Of a stretch of 39,373 nucleotides of DNA, positions 32,862-39,373 are shown piece after piece. Every line of letters begins with the position of its first letter. Positions within the stretch are counted from its first letter, which is position 1. The notes under the pieces were generated by a model that was given only the letters and a program-made list of their open reading frames with translations, was not told the DNA's origin and did no database searches. Position numbers and translations under genes: made by a program. Source of the stretch: JAWCNN01 sp038848005 (GTDB lineage Archaea; Thermoproteota; Bathyarchaeia; Bathyarchaeales; Bathycorpusculaceae); NCBI GenBank assembly GCA_038848005.1, contig JAWCNZ010000016.1, positions 1 to 39,373 on the forward strand, given 5' to 3'.

Positions 32862-34150
32862 TGTTCCTCAGCCTTCAACGTTTCCCTCAAAATTTTTATG
32901 GCGCAATATTCTGAACACATCGAACAAGTTCCGCTTTTCGGTTTCACTCTACCGTGAATTTTTACGGCTTTTTCAGGGTCTAAGGCATTTTCAAACTGGC
33001 TTTTCCAGTCAAGGTTTGCCCTAGCCTTTGCCATAGCCAAATCATGCATTGCGGCTTTGCGTCCAAGCCTTGCAACGTCAACGGCGTGCGCAGCTATTTT
33101 CGTGGCTATAACCCCTTCCCTAACATCTTCCAAAATTGGCAAGCCCAAATGCTCCGAAGGCGTCAAATAACATAGGAAATCTGCGCCTGCAAGCCCAGCT
33201 AAAGCTCCGCCAATAGCCCCCGCAATATGGTCGTATCCAAGCGCTATTTCAGTCACCACTGGACCAAGCACATAAAACGGCGCATCTTTACAAATGGATT
33301 TTTCAAGCTGCACATTAGACGCCACATGGTTTAAGGGCAAATGTCCTGGGCCTTCAACCATAACCTGCACGTTTTTGGCTCTGGCTCTTTCAACAAGCTC
33401 CCCAATTGTGAGCAACTCCTGAATTTGCGCCCAATCCGTAGAGTCGAATATGCAGCCCGGCCTTAAACCGTCTCCGAGGCTTAGGGCGAAATCATATTTT
33501 GCCGCTAACTCTAAAAGATAATCGTAATTTGCATATAACGGGTTTTCCTTGTCGTTGTGGAGAATCCACGCAGCCAAAAAGGTTCCTCCTCGGCTTACAA
33601 TTCCCATTAGGCGTGGATGTTTGGCTAAGCGTTTAACGATTTGCATTGTAACCCCGCAATGTACGGTCATGAAGTCGACGCCGTCTTTGGCGTGGCGCTC
33701 TACAACATTGAAAATATCATCTTCAGTCATGTGTATGATTGCGCCCTTTTTAGTGGCAACTTCTACGGCTGCTTGATAAATCGGCACTGTGCCAACAGGC
33801 ACATTAACAGCCTTCAAAATTGCCCTTCTTATCTCGTCCAAATTGCCAGCCGTGCTCAAATCCATAATGGTGTCAGCGCCGTATTTCACGGCAACCTTCG
33901 CCTTTTCCAACTCCAAATTTAAATCGCACAAGTCAGGGCTTGTGCCAACGTTCGCATTAATCTTAACACGCAAGCCCCTGCCAATACCAACAGGATGCAC
34001 ATTTTCACGTTGAACATTACGGGTTATAACGACTGTGCCTTCTGCTAAACGCCGACAAACCCTTCGAGGAGACACACCCTCGTCTTTGGCTATCACACGC
34101 ATTTCTTCAGTTATTTTCCCATTTTTAGCGGCACTCATCTGCGTCGTCAT
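32852..34150 (-). CDS. thiC: HMP-P synthase ThiC (radical SAM, AIR to pyrimidine)
   Basis: 432 residues. Conserved GLRVKINANVGTSPD, DLSTAGNLDEIRRAIL, DFMTVHCGVT, SRGGTFLAAWIL, SLGDGLRPGCIFDSTD and VEGPGHLPLNHV are ThiC signatures. The C-terminal cluster motif is C409-x2-C412-x4-C416. It converts aminoimidazole ribotide to HMP-P, the pyrimidine of thiamine. A GGAGG about 12 bases before the ATG is seen. The riboswitch about 80 bases upstream puts this gene and thiDN under thiamine pyrophosphate control. Confidence 0.95.
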   Translation of the reverse strand: MTTQMSAAKNGKITEEMRVIAKDEGVSPRRVCRRLAEGTVVITRNVQRENVHPVGIGRGLRVKINANVGTSPDLCDLNLELEKAKVAVKYGADTIMDLSTAGNLDEIRRAILKAVNVPVGTVPIYQAAVEVATKKGAIIHMTEDDIFNVVERHAKDGVDFMTVHCGVTMQIVKRLAKHPRLMGIVSRGGTFLAAWILHNDKENPLYANYDYLLELAAKYDFALSLGDGLRPGCIFDSTDWAQIQELLTIGELVERARAKNVQVMVEGPGHLPLNHVASNVQLEKSICKDAPFYVLGPVVTEIALGYDHIAGAIGGALAGLAGADFLCYLTPSEHLGLPILEDVREGVIATKIAAHAVDVARLGRKAAMHDLAMAKARANLDWKSQFENALDPEKAVKIHGRVKPKSGTCSMCSEYCAIKILRETLKAEEQCL

Positions 34151-34231
34151 ATTTCAACATAACCTCCAAAACTGTGAAAAAGGCTAAAAACTCGCTTTTA
34201 AAGAAGTTCTAAGCGTACCATCACTCATCCA

Positions 34232-34325
34232 TTTTCCCTCCGCCGGCATTACCCGGATCAGGTTCTAAGGGTCGACGGCGTTCAGCCGTCCTCTCAGCCG
34301 AGTCACAGCTCAGCTCCCCCAAACC
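34232..34325 (-). promoter_or_regulatory. TPP riboswitch (THI element) upstream of thiC
   Basis: The minus strand carries the core in order: GGGGAGCTGAG, the GGCTGAGAGG box, a variable P3 hairpin (GACGGC/GCCGTC), then ACCCTTAGAACCTGATCCGGGTAATGCCGGCGGAGGG-like sequence with CUGAUC and GCCGGCGGAGGGAA near consensus. P2 pairs GCUGAG with CUCGGC. The aptamer ends about 80 bases before the thiC ATG; control is probably of translation or early elongation. A TATA-like box sits just upstream, placing transcription start at the aptamer 5' end. Confidence 0.93.
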
Positions 34326-34352
34326 CTTGAATAGAATAGGTGTTATTTAGCG

Positions 34353-34358
34353 TATAAA
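34353..34358 (-). promoter_or_regulatory. TATA-like box for the thiC riboswitch transcript
   Basis: The minus strand reads CATTTATACG. The expected start about 25 bases downstream is near 34328, which coincides with the 5' edge of the TPP aptamer. Confidence 0.5.
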
Positions 34359-34454
34359 TGTTTTCTGGGACTTGCACTTTTTACCATAAACCTTTTAAAT
34401 CAATATGGTTCAACCACTATACTGATATATGCGCCTTGTAAGGGAGAAAGTAAA

Positions 34455-35339
34455 ATGAGCAGACAATCCAGAAATATAGTGTTGATTCCATTTCTTGTAG
34501 CCGTGTTGCTTTTGAGCAGTTGCCCTGTAAGCGTTGATGCTTCTATGTCTGCAGAGTTACTACTCAGGGAAGAAATTATTTGGACGTCTTCAATTTTACT
34601 TTGCCACTTGGCATAACAAAAGATATGGTAGTATCAATAAATGTAACATGGGAGGGCTTCATAGACCGTTTTGACCAAGTATCAGCTGGCGAACTCATGG
34701 TTTGGAACAACACAAGCCTCCAATGGGACACGATAGCCACAATTCCACCATCCACTGAAGACATTGTCATTAGCGTTTCACTGCCAAGCAACGACTACGT
34801 AGACTTGTATGGCAGAATATATGTTATGGCAATGACATATCTATCATTAACGTATCCCCCGCCAATATTGGCCACGGATTATGTACAAGTGGAACTGGAA
34901 GTTTCACTTGGAAACACCCAGGAAATTGCCAACAAAGTTCAATGGATTGTAGGAAGCGACGAACCACTAATCCCGATTGCTGACACTCCACACCCCTACA
35001 TCTACAGCGACTTATACTGGGTTCGTTGGCCGCATCAAAGTCATCAGTTTTTGCCGTGCAGCCCCCTATGGTGGAAGCAGCCAAACAGCCAACTTGCACT
35101 TTATACTGTTGGCTTTAGGCTCGTCAAAGCCAAGCGCATACGCAGACATAGACAACAACCACAAAGTAGAACTAAAAGACATACTAACAGCCAAAACAGC
35201 CTTCGGCGGCTTCCCAGGAAGCCCAACATGGGACTTCACATGCGACATAGCCCCAACAACACCAGTAATGGGCAACGGAAAAATCGACCTACAAGACATA
35301 CTCGAAATAAAGAAAAACTTCGGAACAATATGGATGTAA
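34455..35339 (+). pseudogene. Secreted protein with dockerin-like Ca-binding repeats, two frameshifts
   Basis: An ATG at 34455 opens a signal peptide (NIVLIPFLVAVLLLSSCPVSVDA). After about SAE the coherent reading moves to another frame near 34551-34560 (TTQGRNYLDVFNFTLPLG, VTWEGFIDRFDQVSAGEL), and it returns to the first frame between about 35000 and 35110. The end holds two EF-hand-like dockerin repeats, DIDNNHKVELKDILTAKTAFG and NGKIDLQDILEIKKNFG. The two shifts compensate, so either two indels in a decaying gene or two sequencing errors. It stops one base from a tRNA fragment. Confidence 0.65.
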
Positions 35340-35398
35340 TGGGCCGGGCCGGATTTGAACCGGCGACCTTTCGGTTATCAGCCGAACGCTCCAGCCAA
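35340..35398 (-). pseudogene. 3' fragment of a tRNA-Ile(GAT) gene, candidate attachment-site remnant
   Basis: On the minus strand the sequence runs from mid D-loop (TTGGCTGGAGCG) through the anticodon arm TCGG-CTGATAA-CCGA (anticodon GAT), variable loop, T arm GCCGG-TTCAAAT-CCGGC and acceptor 3' strand CCGGCCC plus A. The first about 18 bases (5' acceptor strand GGGCCGG, 5' D stem) are absent; in their place is the stop codon of the neighbouring gene. A 3' tRNA fragment is what integrase-type insertion into a tRNA gene leaves at one end. Confidence 0.8.
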
Positions 35399-35400
35399 TT

Positions 35401-35826
35401 TTATGGAACGGTGAAGGTGATAGATTTTACTGGGGTATCCCAAACCTTAAAAGTGAAAGTGTAATTGCCAGACGGTAAAACACCCAAATCATAAGTATGA
35501 CGCAAAGTAAGTATCATTTGTGCGCCTCCCCCTGTCTTCCAATGTTTAACGTTAACTGTTATGTTGTTTCCCTCTATCACCGGGTTTCCCCACGTAACAT
35601 TATTATATGAATAGTCAGCAAAAATTTTTGTAACGTTGATGTATGACTTTCCGTTTTCGTCTATCCAGTGGATAAGCTCCACCCTAACCCATTTTTCGGC
35701 GCCCACGGGAAACCATTCAACTTGGTCCCCCTCAGAACAACTCTTTCTTGGTGTTAGGGCTAGTACGCATCCAAGCGCTACCGCTATAATTCCAACAAGA
35801 ATAAACACGTAAACAAACCTACGCAT
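35401..35826 (-). CDS. Secreted/anchored one-domain paralog of the neighbouring protein
   Basis: 141 residues from ATG 35826 (a GTG at 35832 is in frame). N-terminal membrane segment (FVYVFILVGIIAVALGCVLAL, about 4-24) acts as signal or anchor. The remainder is one beta-rich domain: SYINVTKIFADY, NVTWGNPVIEGNNITVNVKHWK, LRHTYDLGVLPSGNYTFTFKVWDTPVKSITFTVP. This domain is repeated twice in the gene to its right, and the 5' ends of the two genes are nearly identical, so they are duplicates. I do not recognise a family; it resembles Ig-like extracellular domains. Its stop abuts the tRNA-Ile fragment. Confidence 0.65.
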   Translation of the reverse strand: MRRFVYVFILVGIIAVALGCVLALTPRKSCSEGDQVEWFPVGAEKWVRVELIHWIDENGKSYINVTKIFADYSYNNVTWGNPVIEGNNITVNVKHWKTGGGAQMILTLRHTYDLGVLPSGNYTFTFKVWDTPVKSITFTVP

Positions 35827-35877
35827 ACGCACTCACACAGAATAATGATAAGGCAACAATTATTTAAAAATTACGAG

Positions 35878-36678
35878 CTAACCTAACTCTTGGTACCGCT
35901 CAGCAGAATTGAACGTTACAGTTTCCACGATATGCCCCCAAACCTTAAAAATGAATACGTAATCGCCAGACTCTAAATCGCCCAAATAATAGTTGTTAAA
36001 CGCACACGGAAGACTATAAGGCCTAGTCGGGATAAAGTTTATGGGCTTTGTATATTTCCACAATTCAATGTTAACTTCAAAATTGTTTCCGTTTCTTGTT
36101 AATGTTCCCCAATTGGTAACATTCAAATCGCCAGAAACAATCCCTATCGTAACAGTGAGATGTGGCGGTCCATTATCCTTCCTATAAACGATGCATACTT
36201 CATCCTCGGAGGGAACATACTGAATCCACTCTTCAACGGAGTCGCCACCAGGTACTGTAAACGCTACAGTTTTTACTGTTTCATTCCAAACCTTAAGCGT
36301 GAATGTGTAGTCGCCCGGTTCTAAACTGCCCAAATCATAGGAGTAACGTGGAACAACTATGATTTGTGGAGCAAGCACTCTAACAGCCTTCCACATTTCC
36401 GCATTAACCTCTATACTATTGCCATTCCTTACTGGCGTCCCCCAACTAGAAACATGATAACGGGCTTCGGGAAACGTCACTGCAACATACATGTACGAGT
36501 TTCCATTCTCCTTCCAATAAGCAAAATCCACCCATTTAGGAACATACTGAACATACTCAACCTTCCGCTCAGAACCTCCATCATCATTATTAAAAATTGG
36601 AACTAAACCAAAAACAACAGTCACAACCAAACCTAAAACAACAACCAAAGCAATAATAACATAAACTAACCTACGCAT
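35878..36678 (-). CDS. Secreted/anchored protein with two tandem copies of the same beta-rich domain
   Basis: 266 residues from ATG 36678 (GTG 36684 also possible). After RRLVYVIIALVVVLGLVVTVVFG (membrane segment), two units follow: residues about 40-145 (YMYVAVTFPEARYHVSSWGTP to DYTFTLKVWNETVKTVAFTVP) and about 150-255 (HLTVTIGIVSGDLNVTNWGTL to DYVFIFKVWGHIVETVTFN). Both share the W-G-x-x-x-x-N-G-N core and the GDY-FxFKVW ending. Function is unknown; the fold is probably Ig-like and extracellular. A TATA-like stretch (CTTTTTAAG, about 36711-36720) precedes it. Confidence 0.65.
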   Translation of the reverse strand: MRRLVYVIIALVVVLGLVVTVVFGLVPIFNNDDGGSERKVEYVQYVPKWVDFAYWKENGNSYMYVAVTFPEARYHVSSWGTPVRNGNSIEVNAEMWKAVRVLAPQIIVVPRYSYDLGSLEPGDYTFTLKVWNETVKTVAFTVPGGDSVEEWIQYVPSEDEVCIVYRKDNGPPHLTVTIGIVSGDLNVTNWGTLTRNGNNFEVNIELWKYTKPINFIPTRPYSLPCAFNNYYLGDLESGDYVFIFKVWGHIVETVTFNSAERYQELG

Positions 36679-36928
36679 ACACACTCACATATATAAATAC
36701 ACGTATCCACTTAAAAAGTTTATGGAAAATCGTACAGAAGAAAAGTTGCCAATAGAAAATACTACATAAAACTTTTATCCTTACTCTAACCACTTCACGA
36801 ACAATAATAAGCTGAATGAGGAACATGGCGAAGCGAGCCGCAGAATTAATGATGCTGATATAAAGATAAAACTTTTATAAACAAATAACGTTGATTGTTA
36901 ACTATACGCTGGGAAAGGAGATTTACGC

Positions 36929-38923
36929 GTGGCGTTTAACAAAAGTTTAAGCCACACATTTGCAACGCTACTAATTACAGCATTATTATGTACATACCTG
37001 CTAAACGTTTCTCCAGTGTACGCTGCTCCTTGGGACTTAACCCCACGAGACCAAACCTTATGGATGGCATGTGACCCCCCAGCAAACACTACAGAAACAG
37101 AATCCAATTCAACCTTAAGCTGGTACGATAAATGGATGAAATATTTTAACGAGACAAGTAACTGGAATGAATTCGCTTGGGTAGAGAACAACAAAACAAG
37201 GCTTATAGTTGGAGTGAACTATGAAAACTCAACATTAAACGAACTGGAGGAAATAGCCAGCAACCACCAAGCAGAAGTTGTCCGGGCTATTCCACTCTGC
37301 GGCGATCAACCACCAACAGCATTTGTTGTTGAACTCCCGCTGGAGAAAGTCTTATCTTTTGTTGAAGATATACGCAACGAAAAGTTTGTACGTTACGTAG
37401 AACCAAACTTGAAATATAAAGCGTGTTCTGTTCCAAACGACCCAGAATGGAATAACCAGTGGGCACTTAATCTAACAGGGATAGACTGGGCATGGAACAT
37501 AACCACCGGCAACAAATCAATAATAGTGGCTGTTTTAGACACGGGCATAGATTATACGCATCCAGACCTAGACTCAAACATTTGGCGAAACACTGGGGAA
37601 ATACCCAACAACTATAAAGACGACGACCAAAATGGATTTGTAGACGATTACTTAGGCGTTGACTTCACAGGCGAAAGGTTTCAATGTGCTTTCCCGTATA
37701 AAAGTGGCACATATGACAATGACCCGCTAGACGAGTATGGACATGGGACTCTTTGCGCTGGCGTGATAGCTGCAACAATAAACAATGGAATAGGCATAGC
37801 TGGGGTGGCCAATGTGAATTTAATGGTAATAAAAATTGCAAGGTTATTCCAAGATGGCAACGCGTACACCTTTGCGGACTGGATGTCTGATGGAATCTAT
37901 TACGCAAATAATATGGGTGCAGACATAATTAACGTAAGCTTCGGCGGAGACCTCCTACCCCTTGACAACTATATTATACATGAAGAGGTTAAGGTTGCCT
38001 ACTTAAACGGAAAGCTTATTATTGCCGGTGCTGGAAACGGCAACACAAATGGAAGGCGGTATCCAGCTGCATATGAGGAAGTTATCGCCGTGGTAGCAAC
38101 AAACAAAACTGACCAGAGATGGGTGGATGAGAATAATCCATCACATGGTTCGAACTATGGTGATTGGGTTGAGTTAGCAGCACCCGGCGCCTGTCTTCTC
38201 ACAACAATGCCCACTTATCATGTAACCATGAATGACCATCCATACAATCTAAATCAAACTTATGATTCTTTTTATGGCACTTCTTTGGCTTGTTCTTTTA
38301 TTACTGGTGTCGCCGCCCTCGTATGGAGCGCATATCCCTACCTTTCAAGAGACCAAGTTAGACTTCACCTAATCCGCACAGCAGACGATTTAGGAGAAGC
38401 AGGTTTCGACCGATATTATGGTTGGGGAAGGATAAACGCGAGAAAAGCCCTAGAAACACAACCCACACCAACCCCAACACCACCAACAAGCTTCAACCCG
38501 TTACTGGCGGATTACGGTCAAGGCTTTGACACGTATATTATGTATGAGCCACTGTTCGGCTTTGACCGTGCAAGCAACAGCCTAATCAAATGGTTAGGCC
38601 GAAACATTCAATGGGTTAACAGCACATGCATAGAAATAACGCTTCGCAGCGGCGCAAAATGGGTGAAAATTTCAAACCAAGACAGCGCAACAATCATTGA
38701 ACAGTATAGGCAAATAACGGCTGAAGACGTAAAATACAGCTTCATGCTCCACCATCAACATGAGAATTTAGACAATTTCTTAGACGCTTTAGAAGGCGGC
38801 TGGGATGGTGGCTTCTTAACAATCGATGCCACAACAATCCATATATACCTAAAACCAGAATATGCCTACAGCCAAACAATATGGCAAACACTAACAAACG
38901 GCTACCTAATAGTTCCAGCGTAA
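36929..38923 (+). CDS. Secreted subtilase (S8) joined to a partial peptide-binding (SBP family 5) domain
   Basis: 664 residues, GTG start with AAAGGAG 8 bases upstream. Signal peptide 1-32 (TLLITALLCTYLLNVSPVYA), an I9-like propeptide (about 65-160), and the S8 domain with Asp204 (VLDTGIDYTHPD), His272 (GHGTLCAG) and Ser452 (GTSLACSF). After a TPTPTPPT linker (about 511-520), residues 521-664 look like the N-terminal part of an oligopeptide-binding protein (NPLLADYGQGFDTYIMYEPLF, RSGAKW, ITAEDVKYSF), then stop at YLIVPA. The binding domain is clearly incomplete. It is an exported protease; the fusion may be a recombination product. Confidence 0.85.
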   Translation: MAFNKSLSHTFATLLITALLCTYLLNVSPVYAAPWDLTPRDQTLWMACDPPANTTETESNSTLSWYDKWMKYFNETSNWNEFAWVENNKTRLIVGVNYENSTLNELEEIASNHQAEVVRAIPLCGDQPPTAFVVELPLEKVLSFVEDIRNEKFVRYVEPNLKYKACSVPNDPEWNNQWALNLTGIDWAWNITTGNKSIIVAVLDTGIDYTHPDLDSNIWRNTGEIPNNYKDDDQNGFVDDYLGVDFTGERFQCAFPYKSGTYDNDPLDEYGHGTLCAGVIAATINNGIGIAGVANVNLMVIKIARLFQDGNAYTFADWMSDGIYYANNMGADIINVSFGGDLLPLDNYIIHEEVKVAYLNGKLIIAGAGNGNTNGRRYPAAYEEVIAVVATNKTDQRWVDENNPSHGSNYGDWVELAAPGACLLTTMPTYHVTMNDHPYNLNQTYDSFYGTSLACSFITGVAALVWSAYPYLSRDQVRLHLIRTADDLGEAGFDRYYGWGRINARKALETQPTPTPTPPTSFNPLLADYGQGFDTYIMYEPLFGFDRASNSLIKWLGRNIQWVNSTCIEITLRSGAKWVKISNQDSATIIEQYRQITAEDVKYSFMLHHQHENLDNFLDALEGGWDGGFLTIDATTIHIYLKPEYAYSQTIWQTLTNGYLIVPA

Positions 38924-39077
38924 AAGTTGCACCAAGAACCCCAGCATAATAACCCGCTAAAAGATTAGTGTTAGATGTGACACCAAAAGGATATACTAAC
39001 AAATACACCGTGACAGCAATAGCAAAAACGATAAATAAACACTCCGCTACCTGACGAGCCAGCAACCCCAACTTCAT
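38742..39077 (-). other. Possible truncated membrane-protein ORF antisense to the subtilase end
   Basis: 111 codons. The first about 52 residues, which lie outside the subtilase gene (39077-38924), look like real protein with two membrane helices (CLFIVFAIAVTVYLLVYPF and LLAGYYAGVLGATFTLE). The remainder is the antisense of the subtilase tail and looks random. No ribosome binding site is evident. It may be a remnant of a larger membrane protein cut at about 38923, the same place where the binding domain ends. Confidence 0.3.
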
Positions 39078-39202
39078 ACTTTAAAATTTGAAATGTCAAA
39101 CTTAAAAGTTTATCGTTTCCGCCTAAAACTGTTCTAGAATTTTCTTACAGTAAATCTTATAAAATTTCACAGTGCAAAATTAGGTGTTAGAGGAGAATTA
39201 AT

Positions 39203-39373
39203 TTGAAGAAGTCAACACTCCACTTAACAGTTATTTTTCTTTGCCTCTTGCTTCTTTCCCCCGTTTACATGCCTATTCTCGCCCAAACTTCATTAACCGT
39301 AAACGTCACCGTAGGCGACTTTAACGGTAACGGCTATGCCGACATAAAATTCACAGTAAAAGACGCTCAAAAC
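39203..39373 (+). CDS. Secreted protein with Ca-binding-like motif, C-terminus beyond window
   Basis: TTG start preceded by AGGAGA. The 57 codons up to the edge encode a signal peptide (LTVIFLCLLLLSPVYMPILAQ, about 7-27) and then TVNVTVGDFNGNGYADIKF, whose DFNGNGYAD matches an EF-hand/dockerin-like or FG-GAP calcium-loop pattern. The frame runs off the right end, so family and length are unknown. It belongs with the other exported proteins of this end of the window. Confidence 0.65.
   Translation, partial: MKKSTLHLTVIFLCLLLLSPVYMPILAQTSLTVNVTVGDFNGNGYADIKFTVKDAQN

Noticed and set aside
38742..38923. C-terminal half of the minus-strand ORF as real protein
   Set aside because: It lies entirely antisense to the subtilase tail and has an irregular Arg/Leu/His composition typical of a shadow frame.
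1..39373. CRISPR array, rRNA gene, insertion sequence or transposase
   Set aside because: No regularly spaced repeats, rRNA-like sequence or transposase motifs were seen on either strand.

Overview
The window is archaeal and most resembles a Bathyarchaeia-like (TACK-group) genome. This assignment is inferred from gene content, not from a database search. The supporting evidence is an archaeal ribosomal protein L14e, a Cbf5 gene interrupted by a bulge-helix-bulge (BHB) mRNA intron, an intron-containing tRNA-Ser, a CdvA/ESCRT-III/Vps4 cluster, archaeal-type ThiD-ThiN and sulfide-type Thi4, and a tungsten/molybdenum formylmethanofuran dehydrogenase operon followed by mch. Many starts are TTG or GTG with GGAGG-type ribosome binding sites.

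Layout. Positions 1-3431: an XPB-like helicase running off the left edge with a coupled CxxC mini-protein, a Cys-rich DUF6485-type protein, a small methyltransferase and an SPL-like radical SAM protein. 3614-6346: a small unknown protein, a three-PAS histidine kinase and an overlapping response regulator. 6414-8524 (minus): tRNA-Ser(GGA) with intron, an RsmC/MJ0882-like methyltransferase, cbf5 with a 21-nt intron, and rpl14e. 8591-11350 (minus): an M20 peptidase, a Mth938-like protein and a decayed APC permease. 11434-16098: a transglutaminase-like protein, a small membrane protein, then the cell division cluster ESCRT-III, cdvA, cdvB (winged helix), cdvC. 16229-19325 (minus): mobB, a winged-helix regulator and an ABC-2 exporter pair. 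19458-24919: fwdD, fwdB, fwdA, fwdC, mch. 24908-30450: an ECF S component, a coiled-coil protein overlapping a PPP-family phosphatase, a membrane protein, a RimK/MptN-like ligase and fdhD. 30500-34325: thiamine synthesis (thi4, thiDN, thiC) behind a TPP riboswitch, with a tiny zinc-finger ORF inserted. 34455-39373: secreted proteins, broken genes and a tRNA-Ile 3' fragment, i.e. an accessory region.

How the genes fit together. MobB and FdhD supply or mature the pterin cofactor used by Fwd-type enzymes. FwdA-D and Mch catalyse the first C1 step and a later one on methanofuran/tetrahydromethanopterin carriers, and the MptN-like ligase could trim the pterin carrier. ThiC, ThiDN and Thi4 make both halves of thiamine, with thiC behind the TPP riboswitch. 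The Cdv genes form one cell-division/membrane-remodelling operon.

The strongest unusual items are: the cbf5 intron, which splits the catalytic Asp codon and restores the motif exactly when removed by BHB rules; the four-gene Cdv operon with an extra ESCRT-III gene placed first; the truncated tRNA-Ile, which suggests that sequence right of about 35400 is an integrated element; and a subtilase joined to a fragment of a peptide-binding protein.
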